Positions 25,701 through 38,811 of a stretch of 64,000 nt of DNA are shown here, piece by piece. Origin of the DNA: Dysidea avara (lineage: Eukaryota > Porifera > Demospongiae > Dictyoceratida > Dysideidae). How positions within the stretch are numbered: the stretch's first letter is position 1; the number at the start of each line of letters is the position of its first letter. The DNA is taken from assembly GCF_963678975.1 (NCBI RefSeq), contig NC_089274.1, positions 27,467,053 to 27,531,052 on the forward strand, given 5' to 3'. The position numbers were made by a program, and so were the translations under genes. The notes under the pieces are model-generated. The model had not been told where the DNA came from, did no database searches, and saw nothing but the letters and a program-made list of their open reading frames with translations.

Positions 25701-26188
25701 CATCAACTTTTATCATCACCGTTGCATTAATGCTGTGGTTAAGCACACTTCTGCAAGTATATTTTCCCTCATCTGATTTTGAACGATTGTAAAATATCAA
25801 TTTTGTGTCTAGAGCTGTGTACTCCACTATAATAAACATGTTTATGTTATAAACAAATACAATGTACAGATAAATCAGCTCAACAAGTACCACATACCAT
25901 AAATCGTCGATTGATGATTTTTAGTGATAACCTCAAAATTAGGATCAAGCCATTCCACTGTATCTTCATATAAACATGATATATTTTTTGTACCACAATT
26001 ATTAGGAAAAGTGCATTTAACAGATTCTGGACATACTGTTGGACTAATTGTGATGGTGGAATTAACAGTATCTCCTGTGTATGCATATTGACATAGTTAA
26101 AATTACACATGTAAACTATAAGGACACAACATACACATAATATAATACGCTAACCTATTATAATGATGAAGATAGACAAGTAAAACAT
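19751..26188 (-). CDS. Gene C: Ig-SEA-TM receptor with tyrosine-motif tail (9 exons)
   Basis: Predicted 679-residue receptor. Exons: 26155-26188, 25898-26074, 25701-25826, 24591-24908, 24184-24450, 23138-23464, 22966-23021, 22509-22912, 19751-20081, summing to 2040 nt. The signal peptide begins MFYLSIFIIII. Exons 2+3 form the first Ig-like domain (VEWLDP, DEGKYTC). Exon 4 is Ig (FINCSV, DQGSYSC), exon 5 is the near-invariant Ig with a two-residue insertion (GKYLFACKA), and exon 6 is Ig (ILSCD, WSIM, VMCS). The SEA-like domain has TTGSVTS. The transmembrane helix ends IYKR. The tail carries HIYEDV, PVYSSL, NDYRIVDDENV and a terminal YNRLVHCKR. Intron 8 is 2.4 kb and filled with palindromic MITE copies. 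It is the closest match to the 5' half of gene E. Confidence 0.87.
21640..21872 (+). repeat. LINE 3' UTR fragment with (ATA)n tail
   Basis: A T-rich segment ends GCTGACACCTTGTACAGGCT, TTGCCTTTTG and then AAATTGATAATAATAATAAT. The CTTGTACAGGCT signature recurs at about 33555 and inverted at about 37280. It lies inside intron 8 of gene C, on the strand opposite to the gene. Confidence 0.5.
22085..22228. mobile_element. Palindromic MITE (copy 3), in intron 8 of gene C
   Basis: Starts GTTGTGAAATCAAAGGTGG and ends CCACCTTTGATTTCACAAC, with internal arms around AATGATGTTAATACTGAT. It shares GGCCAAGAAATGGCTG with copies 1 and 2. Confidence 0.65.
22509..23021 (-). other. SEA-like domain plus transmembrane exons of gene C
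   Basis: Exon 7 (22966-23021) gives KFTIYVGNITNCEELKQ. Exon 8 (22509-22912) gives ALREWFNDVCNCNG, NNLYDPQLTCL, TTGSVTSTVHHDG, a helix with AQVLIDSAVATI and HGWILLLN, then the membrane helix. The G-S-V turn between two strands matches the autoproteolysis site of SEA domains. It is the cleanest copy in the window. Confidence 0.65.
23526..23770. mobile_element. Palindromic MITE (copy 4), in intron 6 upstream flank
   Basis: Starts AGCCAAGCTGTAAAAAAGCG and continues with GTTGTGAAATCAAAGG. The right arm ends with ATTTCACAAAC, GGCTGCACTC and TACAGCTGGAAT. More decayed than copies 1 to 3. It lies in intron 5 of gene C, between exon 6 (ends 23464) and exon 5 (starts 24184). Confidence 0.6.
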
Positions 26189-27144
26189 GATGAAAAAATT
26201 AAACTACATAGTTAAACTGGTAATATGTACAGTTATGCAGTTCTTAAATTGTATTCGCATATACACAATATTAGTTATACATGCAACATACATCATCAGA
26301 TTTGTAATGCTGCACATATGAAACTTGTTTACTGATATGACATGTATACGGAGTAGTAGTAGTAGTATTTCATTTTCATGTTGTATATAATGTAATTATG
26401 TGATGTATTGACATTTTAATTACACAGCTTATGTAAACTTAGCTTTTGAAATCTTACACAGAACTTAATGTGTAAACACATGATGTGCTTGCAGCTGAGT
26501 AAACATAAACATGCTCCTCTATACCTAACCAAGCGATCCTGTGAATGATAATATTTGTCAGGGGATAGTTATCCAACACATTTACACTATTAGGCACTTC
26601 TTGTTACCCATTTTAGTAAAATAATCAATTCTGTACAAATTGATTAATAGCAACATTTTCTTCCTTGAAATTTTATCACTTATATAATTATGTTACATCA
26701 TGTGTGAATTAGGTAAACATTAACTACGTACTTGTTAACCTTATTGTTTAACTACTACCATGTATGTTTCTATGAAACATTACATGGCTAAACAGTCAAA
26801 TGTTTGTCTATTCCATTGTACAATTACATTTAAATAAACTGCACTGATTTGTTCTAAACTGATGATTTTATAGACGTATCAGATTCATAATGCTAATTGC
26901 ACATTCAGACCCATAATCAGTATAGGTACAGGGGCAGATCCAGACTTTTTAAAAGGGAGTTTCACTCTGGAAATGCAACTTCAGCCTAGCTGTAGCTAAG
27001 TTGAAGACCAAAGAAGAAAAAAAAGGTCACAATAGCTGCCCCTCACCAACTATATTTCCTTATTTATAACTCCACACGCAGCCTGCCACACTACTCCTCT
27101 TAAGAATATTGTAACTGCTCTATTAAAGTATCTTGATCTTGACT

Positions 27145-28570
27145 GCAGTGGCGTAGCCAGAAAAAAATTTTACCAAGGCAAAGTAAGTTGAGAGGGTCTG
27201 CTTGTGACTCAACTGATTCACAAACACTTTCAAGCATGGGTGGTACAGCATTTGTAGGTTGATTCTCTGGTTGGATGGAAGAAACTTTTTCAGAAGACTC
27301 TGAGTATTTTTCTACATGTCATGCTCCAGCTTAGTTAATGCAACAGTATACCATGCTTCAATTATTAGACTAGTTTAATTGTACTCAACACAGAAAACTG
27401 ACTTACTCTGGAGATATTTTGAGTGGTCAGGCTATCCATGGACTGCAACATAGGTCATAGTCATACACACTATACTTTTTATTGATCCGATATGATATTT
27501 AAGTCAGAGATATCTCTTTCATGAAATAATCAACTACATGTGCTAAGTATGTCAAACTAGGAAGTCTGGGGACATGCTCCCTCAAGGAAACTTTTGAAAA
27601 TATATGCTTTCAAATGGCATGTGGAGGCTATTTTCATGATATACATGTATGATCAATGGGCTTTATGCAATGCCATGCAGTTAATTAATTGGAACACTTT
27701 TAAAAAGTAATTTAAAGACAATTAACAATGTAAATGATTTAGACCAAGCAGTGTAAGAGCACTGGCTATACTTTACACTGAATGCTCTATTAGAGTATCT
27801 CGATTTTTTCCGCATACAAATTCAAGTAGCTGAAAAGTGGTCCAGGACTGTGTCACCATGGCCATGGGCTCCAGCCTGCTTAGTACTACAGCCATAGATT
27901 CTATTGTGTGTGGTACAGTAATGCAGGGGCGGAGCCAGGATATTTTTGAAGGGGTTCGGATGGAATATCTTAAGGGGAAGGCCTCGGTACTTCCCCTAAA
28001 CCACGTTTGAACGGAAATGATGTAGAGTAAGCCACCAATGTTCGACCACCATAGGTTCGGACGCGATTTTTCTTTAAACCCTCAAAGAAAATTTCTGCTC
28101 TTGCTATGCCTTTGGAGAGGTCTAGGCCATAAACTCTTGCATGCAAAATTTCAGACCTGCAGTTTTCTTTGTCTGGCTGCTGGAGCTGCAAAAGTGACCT
28201 GTCCGAATGTTCTCAATTCTCAGACAAAAATATGTATTATCGGTCGAGTGGCACTGCTCGTAATACTTGAAGCTGATCAAGTCTTTATGTGCTTGATATG
28301 AAAGAGCAACTCTTATACTCTCCAAATATATGCAGATATTTGGCTTAGTCCTTATTGGCTGTGAACTACAAAGCTCCAAAGTCACCTCAGTCCTGCAATC
28401 TTAAATTCGGCCACATGTGAAGCTCGTGCAAATCAAATAGTTACCTATATCGAATTCAAAGCTATTTTTATGAAGATTGAGAGCATCAGCTACCGTTCAA
28501 TAGTAAATAGATGCATGCACGATGACCGCAACTTGATTTTTGCCCAAATAGCTACTTTGCATTTAGGCTT
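27145..28570 (+). repeat. Dispersed repeat, partner of the 41175-42510 arm
   Basis: The segment starts CAGTGGCGTAGCCAG and runs through TTGAGAGGGTCTGCTT, CTATTAGAGTATCTCGA, AGTAAGCCACCAATGTTCG and CGGCCACATGTGAAGC. It follows the same order as 41175-42510 at high identity, with about 100 extra bases at about 27922-28022. The reading frames on both strands around 28040-28385 recur in every copy of the repeat and match no protein family I know. Confidence 0.75.
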
Positions 28571-28574
28571 TTTA

Positions 28575-28971
28575 TTTATTTAGGCTTTATGGTGTAAAAA
28601 ACAAAAACACCAAAGGTCTGTTGGTAGCAACCAACAGCCATAAAATACGTACAATTAATACTAACTACTTAAGTAATTACATAGTTACATGGTTAAGATT
28701 ATAAGTGATTAAAATTGGTAGTTGGAGGTTTAGTTTGGTGACTTCTGGAGCATGGACATAAGTAATGTAGAGTGCAGTTATTGTTTTCATCAAAGTTAGT
28801 CAGGAAATGGTCCCACAGATATGATTTCAGTTTAGACTTCAGCCAACAAACTGACATGTTTAGGTCCAGAATTGGCATGGCATTCCACAGGGATGGTAAA
28901 CGATGGAAATAAGAATGTCGCGATATGTTGTTAAGATGTTGAGGTAACAAGAGTAACCAAAGAAGCAGCAA
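28575..28971 (-). pseudogene. LINE ORF2 C-terminus remnant
   Basis: Minus-strand frame 28699-28971 carries HSYFHRLPSLWNAMP, then LKSKLKSYLWDHFLTNFD and CTLHYLCPCS. This is the characteristic carboxy end of many invertebrate non-LTR retrotransposons. No reverse transcriptase core remains beside it. It is a 5'-truncated insertion abutting the 27145-28570 repeat. Confidence 0.7.
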
Positions 28972-29143
28972 AGCAAAAACAGTATACGTACATGCATAGG
29001 CGGGGGAAATGGGGTGCTAGAGGGCTAAATCCCCCCTCGGTCTGCTGAGGGGGGCTCAGCCCCTCCCTCAGAATGGTACCACTCCAAAGTTATCCTTCTT
29101 GGAGTGGGGCTGAAAACCGTGATAAAGATCGAGATACTCTAAT

Positions 29144-30080
29144 TAGGCATTCCAGCCCGATTTTTAAATTTTGGAAAAATGGGCTTTTTATATGCTCAAT
29201 AGATAGAGTATTGATCGCTGATCTCAGAAATATATAGTATGTTGGGTTGGAATTAGCTACTTTGGCATGCACAGTGCCTAAAAACTGAAAAAAGGTACAT
29301 TTTTTCTCCAGGGCTCCCCATACATTTAAAAGGGGAAAATGGCACAATTGAATCAGGAAACCATCTAGCAATCTGGACTATCTTGAAACTACAGTTACTT
29401 CTAGCTGCAAATTTGTACATGTAATGAGAGTAACTTCAGATCTTATCAGATCTCAGCGATCTTTGTATGCTTTGTGGTGAGCAAATATGTTTCACCTACT
29501 GCACACCTCTCAATACAATGGTGTATACCCATAGGCAAGTGGCTATCTCAAGTAAGTAAAAACATCAAGTTAACAACTTATAAAGGTAAACAACTAAAGT
29601 GGAGGTGCCACAATGATGCAACAATACCTAAGGTGGAGTTTTGGTTTCAATTGTGGCATTGTTATGCCGACTTTGAAGTGGTTTATACTTTTGAGTTGAT
29701 GACACAGCCATCAGAAAATTGCTCTGGAGCTGAAAATTGCTAACCCGAGTGAAGTAACTACGCCCTTTAAAGTAAGCACCAGTGACTACCTTTCACCCAA
29801 CAGTACGTTTTAAAAAGTTTTAAAGTATTCTACATACATTACAAGGCTTGAAAATATTATAAAACAACACAAAACTTACTTATATGTAACGCACACGATA
29901 AAACTAAGATTTTCATGATGATCAGCGTGTGGACAAACCCCACAGCAATTTTCATCCTCATTAGAGCTCGGACGACGGAGCAATCCCAAGTTAAACACGA
30001 GTTGTTATTTTGTGCCAGGGTTCTATTGGGGAATATACGGAGAATTTCTTTATTAAAAAATGTCGGATACTGGAATGCCT
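29144..30080. mobile_element. Insertion with TIR AGGCATTCCAG and 8-bp TSD ACTCTAAT
   Basis: The ends are TAGGCATTCCAG and CTGGAATGCCT, with ACTCTAAT at 29136-29143 and 30081-30088. It is 937 bp, inside hAT-like MITE copy 2. The short open frames inside have no recognised domain. The 8-bp duplication again fits hAT. Confidence 0.65.
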
Positions 30081-30272
30081 ACTCTAATAGAGCAGTCACT
30101 CTAATAAAGCAGTCACAGTATTAGAGCAGTGTGTAGCGAGCTATGTAAGGATTTTCATGCAGTTTATCAGCTATGAATGCATAGCTGGTGAAGTGGGCAG
30201 TAATTGTCAGCTAGTTGGGACCTTTTTTTTTCTTTTTTTTTTTGATCTCACCATACCAAACCAGAGACTAAG

Positions 30273-30602
30273 GGTTGTGCAGACGTTGGCGCATAATGAC
30301 AAAAATTGTCTTTATGCCTAAGGACAAGATTTTATTCCAATCATTTCTTTAACCCTAAAGACAAGATTTTACGCCAAGCTTGTCATTAAGTACTTAATGA
30401 CAAACTTTTACGCCACTGTCATTGGCATAAAATGCATTGTGAAAGTAACTTTACAGGGAAGTATACTATAAAGGGAAGATTTTACGCCAAGCAGTTAAAA
30501 ACAGAATTCACATGACTATCCTTACTAATCACATGATGCCTACCTAGTATTACATAACTGTACCTGTAGGTATCCATATTCTACCATTTCATCATGCTTT
30601 CA
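30273..30602 (+). repeat. Left terminal inverted repeat of the MULE-like element
   Basis: Pairs with 38812-39143. It contains internal sub-repeats built on AAGACAAGATTTTACGCCAA and a palindrome TTGTCATTAAGTACTTAATGACAA. Confidence 0.8.
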
Positions 30603-31460
30603 CTTCTGTTTCATTATATGCTTTATGTCCCTTTCCTTGCTTTCTTATGCCATAGGAGATAAATCAGTATAATTATGATAACAGTGTTTAGAATAAGAAT
30701 GCATGTGCTTTTATTAGAATATTTTTTTTGCAGCAGATCATGTGATCATTGCAACTGTCAAGCCATAGATTGGAGATAATTTTAGTGCATGGAAAGAGTG
30801 TGTACTGAATAGTTGTCTTGAAAACACAGTTGTACAATTATTGTGATCAAGACCATGACTCTAGGAATACAAATGTGTGCTTTTATTAGAGTTTCCAACA
30901 CTGAAATTTCCTACTCAAGTTAAGTAGTGGTTGAATGCAGGCAAGATCTCGGATCCCAGCTGTTGTGGCTCTCTTGGCGCATGCCTAGAATTGCATGTTG
31001 CTTAGCAAGTCACCACTGGGTCTGGGATTCTTTTCTGCGTCTTTCATCCTTGTAGCACAAGCAGTCAATTATCGAATTGACTCAATTACCGGAATGCACA
31101 TTTCAATTGTGACCGGATTTCATATAACAAGGCTTCCACACACACAAAATCAAACTTACGATTTTACCAGATACACTATCATATTTCACACTGTACTTCC
31201 TTCAGCACTGGCAAGTCTGGTTTCTGTAGCAGCTTTCTTCCGACCCTGTCAAAGCCACGAGTGTGAGATTGGCACCATTAAAATGGCCATGGCTTTGTGA
31301 TAATGGTGTGTAGTGAGCTGGGACTTCACAGAGAGCTCGCCAATAGTGTTCTCAGTCAATTTGGAGTAATTTGAGGGCCATGGAGGGCCATGGAGAGCCC
31401 AAACTTGGCCTCTGGATTCCAATCGTATTCTTACTCCATTTTATACCCATATATTAAGAC

Positions 31461-31670
31461 CACCGTCCACCCCCACCCTCCCACCCTATTACTACCACCG
31501 TCCACCTCCACCCTCCCACCCTATTACTACCACAGTCCACCCCCACCCTCCCACCCTATTACTACCACCGTCCACCCCCACCCTCCCACCCTATTACTAC
31601 CACCGTCCACCCCCATCCTCCCACCCTATTACTACCACCGTCCACCCCCATCCTCCCACCCTATTACTAC
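31461..31670 (+). repeat. 35-bp minisatellite, six units
   Basis: Six head-to-tail copies starting CACCGTCCACCCCCACCC and ending TATTACTAC. Some units have T or A changes. The open frame across it is repeat-driven (PPTLLLP type) and not a gene. Confidence 0.9.
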
Positions 31671-34149
31671 CATCTGTGATATTATTACCCGCTCGAAAAA
31701 AGCTGCTCAAAACAGGGCAAATTTTGGGTATCAGAAATGTATACACCCACTCAGTGATAGCTAGTGAACGGATGAACAATTGGTGCAAATGTTGTTTGCA
31801 CAGCTGTAGGCACTGGGAAGTTATTATGCAATGATTCCTTAAAATCGCCATATCTCCTAAGAAAGCTTTGTGCGTCGAAGCCTTGTTTTGTCAAATTCAG
31901 TCACAATTATTGAATGGGAAATGGCAAAATTCCATGGTATAAAATAGTGGCATGATTGACAATATTTGTGACCGGGTTTGCAAAAAGGTGTCTTTCACAC
32001 ATCTGATTATATGATCTTGGAAGTCCATAGCTTAGTGTTCAAGACAAATAAAAACCTGAATTTTTTTCATCCATCAACCTATGGTGGTGCTCAGTGCTGT
32101 CCAAGTGCCAATCCGTAGTTATGAATTGCCGAAGTTCTTAAATTCGATGTGTATGGGAGACTCCTTTTCACAAATCCATCACATTTTAGCAATTTGTATC
32201 AACCTCCCCCCCTCCCTCCAAGATGATGGTTACCACGCAGAGTTTTGATCCATGTTTGCATTTCTAAATGAATATCTTTGCTATGACTGACCCAATTAGA
32301 GTGCGTTAAAGGCTACATACTTCTACTAATTACGTTTCATGAAAAAGAAAATTGACAGTTATTGTATTTTCATTATTATGGATTTGGAACCTTGTGCCTT
32401 CAATGGTACTTGGTGTCTGTCACTTTAAAGTTTGTGGCAGTCTAATATCTGTTTCTGCTTCAATGTTGATCACCAAACAATAAAGGAAACAAGCCAAGGC
32501 AAAATATTAAGGCCAGTATTCACTGAAAATATCAAAGTAAAACACAGCACAGCTACTGTCAAACTTGATGGTTGAACTGTTGAGCCTAACTCGTGATTTA
32601 AGTGGATATAGCAGTTGTACTGAAAGCAGAGGTTAGTGAAAATATAGTCCAGAATAATGTACTACCACATAGTAAATTAATAAGATGCATAGTGTGCTAC
32701 ATTGGACTTCGAGCAAGCCTTTCACCACACGATATAGCGTTATCTATAAAAGCATCCATGATATCAAGAATAAAGCAAAAAGGATTTAGCATTGGCAGGG
32801 AACTGGTTTCACTGTTAGTTGCTGTAAAACTGTTAAATGACCATTGTGTGTTGAACTATCAAACAATTTGTGTGCATTTTTACAAAATAATTCATATCTC
32901 TTATGTTACACAAGTTTACATGCCGAAAGTTTGCATGGATGCCGGTTAGGAACATGGGAATTTTATCAAATTTTTAATGGCTTTAGAATTTCAGCCAGTG
33001 GTCAGATAATTTTCTGATATGTGAAACACAAATATAAATTATGTGAGCTCTGATAATTGTGACTGGGCCTGCAAAAATAGGGCATGTGAGCACATGATTT
33101 TTGCCTACTTTTTCAAACTTTGTTCACTCATAACCTTATGTACTATTTTGCTATGACAATGCAATTTTAGCTCATAGTAAGCATTTAATAAGTTTTATGA
33201 TGCAAGTTACAGAATACAAATATTCCTTTCCAGTAGTGAGATACAACCAGTAGAGTGATCGGATGTAGTTAGTACCCACATGCCATTTTCGCAGGCCCGG
33301 TCACAATTGAGTCATGGTGATGGTAACTGATTATTTTGTCTACTCACCTTTTCAGCTGTTACTAGTCAAAGGAAGGAGCCATTGACATCAAACTTAGGGT
33401 ACTGCAAAACTTGTACAATATCAAGTGGAATATGTTTGCAAAAATTTGTGTCTGAGGAATGTTTAAAGCAAAGGTAGTGTTTGAAGCAATAAGAGTGTCA
33501 AAATTGATTGCTTACACTACTTTGTTTTTTTACTTGCATGTAGGAAAGCATCCTTGTACAGGCTATGCCTTTTGATTCCACCCTGTCATTTTGAAAAGCC
33601 ATATAAACACAGTAAATTACATAGTAGGTGCCATCCTACTAGAGACATGTGATAAGGCTATTATGCAGGCCTGTAAATAAAAAGAAGTCAGAAAGAAACA
33701 TAGCTAATTGCTTAACAGGGAAATAGTACACAAACAAAAAAACAAAAAAACATAATAACTGTTTTTACGTAATTTCAAAATGATGCCAAAGATGTATAAA
33801 TAGTGTAGAAAACATATATGACACATCAAGCTGAAACAATGGATTTATGTATATCTGCTGAAACGCATACAATAAGGAGTCAGTAAATGCCATTTCCTAA
33901 CAATTGTCTATGCACTCCAGCATCATGATACAACTTACTATATATATGTCCACAATTAATTAAGGTATGATGCAATAGTTCAATTAATAATAATAAGAGG
34001 ACCAATTAATTATAATGCAAACAACTTTTGGTTAACAATGCATACAAATATTAGCACACTGCTTTGGTGATAAACTACTAATCAATCATTAACAAAGTGA
34101 TAGAAGTAAATCGTCCTGTTCAAAAATCACAAGTTACTTCTGGTTGACA

Positions 34150-35660
34150 AGTCACACATATTTGTCAGGGAAATTAACTTTTGTTGTCTCATCATCATTG
34201 TAAAATCGGACTACCCATTTTCCTGTGATAAGGTTAACAGTTGACAGCCATCCTCTGTACCATACGCCATCATGATATCGAACTTCCACTTCATGCCTCC
34301 CTCCATTATCAATTACCAAATTTTCATTCTTAGTTATTTTCTGCTGCTGGCTGTTGTCAAAATGCTGTTTCTTATCTGGTGGTCCCCAACTTGCTGCACT
34401 ATTCTTACCACCACATTGTCATGCCTTTCTTTTGACTGCAGCCTTCATTCACTTTTCCTCAGATGCTTCTGATCGATAGGTTATTTTCGATCCACCGTCA
34501 GCTGCAATATACTGCTGAACAAAAATGTTATCTTCTTCATACAAAGACTGCATTGCACAAAACAGAGATTTTGTTTCTGCTGTCACCATCCTTAGCTAAG
34601 GAATTGGTTCTTTCTATATACACCATTGGTGATTCTTTGTGCTTTGTTCCATACACCTGGAGCCATCTTTGCAAATGGTTTGCTCAACATTCGTAAATGG
34701 CTTTCTCTTGTCCACCATTCCACCCAATGCTTGGCACCTGACCAATCACAGCCAGAAACAATTGCGATTTTCTCTTCAGAGAGTGGTATGCAAAGCTGTT
34801 CAACTGATGATTCCTGTGTCATGCAACACATCAAACAGTTGTAGTACATGCTGCTTTCTACTACAATCATTGTATTCTTTGCAATTAAGCAGAAGGCCTC
34901 AACCGCTGCATGGTCTTCTGTTTCCCTTTGAAACACTGCAGTACACCCTTTCTGCTACTCTCTGGTAAGATCTTGTCCCATGAACACTACAGCCTTTCAG
35001 TACCAGTTCAGCAGTTTCTTCACCAATCACTTCCCGCAATCCTTTGGATGTGGTATCACTCCAATCAACTAATAACTATGATTTCTTTAAGAGTTTCACC
35101 CACCTTAAAATGGGAATACTCCTGTTGACATCTACCAAACATGAACTTGAAAGCTAAGCAATTAAATTCAGATGATTCCTTGTTACCTCTCATGCAGGCC
35201 ACAACTGCCATTTTATTGTTGTATAGTCAAACACAGTGGCATTGAAAAGATAAGTGAGCACTGTGTTTTCATTATATGTCATGTCGGTTTCAAGGAAGTC
35301 AGTTTCTGCCAACAGTTTACACATCAATGGGCTCATTATAAACTGGTAGGTGATTGATGAAGAAATTGCATAATCCCTCATGTAAGGTCTTCCAAGCTTC
35401 TTATATGCCTCTGACAATGCACTTAACCCTCCATTAGCAGCATCTTTACAATCCAATTTTTCAACAATCTTTTCCATTTCACCAACTACAGTTGATAAGA
35501 CGCATGTGTCTTGTAAAATTTTCTCCCTGTGGTGATCAATGCGATCATAACTACTGCCAGAAATATCAACTGAACCAGGTTGATAACCTAATCCTTGACC
35601 ACATTGTAACTGGTGAGAAGTCAAGTATGGATTGCCCTCTATAAGGTATAGTGGCCAGGT
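34150..35660 (-). pseudogene. Degraded MULE-type transposase with Tudor-like C-terminal segment
   Basis: Minus-strand coding remnants lie in at least three frames. Near 35300 is ETDMTYNENT followed by FDYTT, compatible with a first catalytic Asp region. Around 35190-35040 the frame changes and stops appear. Around 34995 to 34600 come DWSDTTSKGLRE and KGCSVHGTRSYQRVAERV, then AKHWVEWWTRE, PFAKMAPGVWNKAQRITN. At 34150-34270 is VEVRYHDGVWYRGWL and GKWVVRFYNDDETTKVNFP, which looks like a Tudor or Agenet-type fold. I recall the same block order in transposon proteins of cnidarians and sponges, but cannot search. It cannot be functional as it stands. Confidence 0.6.
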
Positions 35661-36795
35661 CCAGAAAGTCCAGATGTATCTTCCATTGATTTAATTTTCG
35701 TTAATAGCGCCACCTCATTAATAAGGCCAGTGGCTACATACTGCAGGATCAAACTTATAATAAAACTAACACAACGTTCCCTTAATAAAGGGGCCAGCTG
35801 AACAAACAATCAATGTATCACTGCAAAAGTTGCTGCTCCTGAGTATCTGCCAAATCTATGACAATAGTTTAGAAATTTGCTTTATGCTTTTAGCCGCCAT
35901 TATGCCTCAAGTAATGAATAACCCTATCTGAGCATTATGATGAAACCTGTAGTATATGTACAGTATATAGCTGTTACAGCAACTATAGCCAGGTGCTGAT
36001 TTGTTGAAAACCTTGATAATAAGACCACTTGTTCATGGCTGGATTAATAAGGTTTTCATTAATAAGTCCACTTCACTAATAGGGCCACTTATTGTGGGTC
36101 CCAAAGCTGGCCCCATTAACAAGATTTCACTGTACTTAAGTAAACTGAACACTAGAACTCTATGTAGCTATATAGCTAAGCCATGTAATGTATATATCCC
36201 TATGACAATTTACCACACAGGTGCAAACTGTATGTAGTCTCATACCTGTCCTATCACATGCTGGTACATGTGCAGAGTTTTGCATCAGGCAAAAGAATAA
36301 AGCATCTTTAGTGATGCACCGATTAATGGGTGAATACTCAGACATTAGTATATCGGCCACATTTCTGCATTATGCTTTTAGCTGATTACTTCGCCAATTA
36401 ATTTTACAGACCCGGATAATACTATTTTCCTAACAATATGTGTTTTAAAATCACAATTTTACCTAGAATTTTGGTAAACATAAATATCAGATCGGTTATC
36501 AGTATTGGCCACTATTATGTGAATTTCAATATCGGCTAATTGACAAAATCTCTTATCAGTGCATCACTAAGCATCATATTGTTTCTTTGAATGCTGCTCT
36601 ATGGTCCACACTATGGATGCATGGTAACAGTAAACAACTACAGTCCATATTAGCAGTATATCATTACCACAATGGGACTGATCCATGTAGATACTTAACA
36701 TACCACAATCTACAAACAATCTATAGTTTTCTACATGAGATTATAAATAATTGACAATGAAATGAATTTGTACTGGTACCTGCCATGTGTTATAG

Positions 36796-37708
36796 GATTC
36801 TTCAGTGGATAAGCAACCCTGAAGGAATGATGTAATAATCACCAAGGCGGAGCTGAGGTGATTATTACATCATTCCTTAGGGGGAGTGTATAAACAGTGG
36901 AATGGAATACTGGAATGGTGGAATGGAATTTTTTAAAGTTCAATATCATTTTTTACATCCAAATAAGTACAACTCGCAAATAAATAGGATTTCCCTTGAA
37001 GTCAGCTTATTTAGCATAATTCACCTCACCATATACAAAGTTTACCAATATAATGTAGTGTAAAGTCAGTTATGAACATGCACAATAGCAGTTTATTGGG
37101 AATACCAAGAAGACTCCTGACTTAACCCTTGTTCCCAAATGATAAAAAGTCAGCTAGCTGGCTGATTACATGAATGCATTGTAAAAGTGCATTCACTGTA
37201 TAATGAAGTATTCATTTATTTATTATCAACTTTATCAGTTAGGCACTGGAGGGTGAACACAGAAGGCAGAGCCTGTACGAGGTGTTTACCATTAACCTAG
37301 GAACCTAAGCGAAATCTTTGGGAAAAGTGAAATGCGACTATCTTGTAAGCATTTACATTGAGCCTTTTCCACAATTATGTCAGAAAATAAAATTTAAGCC
37401 AAAGTTCATTGTGGTAGTGCCACGTTGCACACTGAACTGAACCACAGTTAGTTTCAGACAAGTAATAAAGTGTTGAGTTATAAGTCATACAAGTGTTATG
37501 GTGAGGAAAAGTATGCTAAAAGAGCTGACTTCAAGGGGAATCCTATTTATTTGCTTACATAAGGGGAGGAGTTGTACTTATTTGGATGTAAAAAATGATA
37601 TTGAACTTTAAAAATTTCATTCCACCATTCCAGTATTCCACCATTCCAGTAGTCCATTCCACTGTTTATACACTCCCTTCCTGAGGGGTGTCCATCCACT
37701 GAAGAATC
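36796..37708. mobile_element. Foldback element nested in the MULE-like element
   Basis: The left arm begins GATTCTTCAGTGGAT and contains GTGTATAAACAGTGGAATGG. The right arm ends CCATTCCACTGTTTATACAC and ATCCACTGAAGAATC. The arms are about 200 bp. Between them lies a LINE 3' UTR fragment (about 37225-37310, inverted CTTGTACAGGCT type). The left arm carries a small extra hairpin (36820-36878). Confidence 0.65.
36820..36878. repeat. Short perfect hairpin
   Basis: AAGGAATGATGTAATAATCACC and its exact reverse complement are separated by about 13 bases. The right arm of the enclosing foldback lacks it, so it is probably a tiny insertion. Confidence 0.75.
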
Positions 37709-38811
37709 ATACCAATGCATGTCTTAGACAATGGTTTGTGATTATAGCTGAAAGAATACAATTTGTTTGTCATGTTTGTGGCTATAGGTATTCATCATGT
37801 AAGAAATTAAATAAGCCCTGCATACTTTGCAATTATCAAAGTATTTTATGCATGCCATTGTCTAATGACTCAAATCAATCCTGTTACAAGAAGGTAAACA
37901 GTGGTAGCTTTTTACTAGCAATATATTTTGCCAAAGAATATAGAGCTATACCAATACTACACCTGCATCGGTACCAATATCACGAAGTCTATACCAATAA
38001 TATTTTGTAAATAACAGCTACTAAAGGTGGCTGTGTAATTATTTACAAGCTGCTAAAATTTCAGTTACAGCTCAGTAGTATCGGCAATAAATATCACACA
38101 AATTGGCCATAAAATGTGGTATATATTATTATAACCGTAGGCCTAGCAAAGAACAGTTGCTACTTAAACATTATCTGTATGTATGTTCACACAATAGTGA
38201 CTAATACTCTTTTAATAATATTAATGTATTTATTACATATTGATATAATGACAACAGTAATATTAGTAGCTTACCATTAGAACACCAGAATCTGCAAAGG
38301 TGTCTAATGTTTCATCATTGCAAGACTAGTGGAGTTCATTGTCAATCTGCACCAGCAAGGAGCTAAATACTTACCTGGAAATTGAAACTGTGTGAAACTC
38401 GCTTTGGGTGTTTATGCCACAGAACATTACACTTGTTGCATCTGGTCTCACAGCAGTCACTGCAGTACACCAATTCACTCTCTCTACTACAGCTAACGCA
38501 TTATTTATCCAGGTCTACAAAGTTTATAATACAAATTAGCTTTAGACAACTGTGTAATCACTAAAAAGTACCTTGTATATCGCCTTTTTCGACTCCAGCT
38601 TCGCACACAGCCTGAAGCATTGCACCAAAAATGACGCATGCGCACAATTATTTGTTCTATTTAAAGATCGCCTCAGCTGCTAAACCCTTTTTATTGCAAT
38701 AGAACGAAAGTACTATCTGGAGGAAGCAGTTAAAGAAAGGCTACTAATATGATTATTATTCATTAATGCATGGCGGCGCCCGACCCTCGGCAGCACATTT
38801 GTGGTGAGCAA

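Noticed and set aside
28038..28301. 87-codon frame repeated at 45160-45423 and in part at 42000-42260
   Set aside because: It recurs only because the repeat recurs. Frames are open on both strands and neither resembles a protein family, so I annotate the repeat instead.
29930..30010. CAATCCCAAGTTAAACACGA, faintly like a 5S rRNA segment
   Set aside because: Surrounding bases do not follow 5S structure. It lies inside a transposon insert.
31390..31764. 124-codon frame rich in proline and leucine
   Set aside because: It is the translation of the 35-bp minisatellite and has no independent support.
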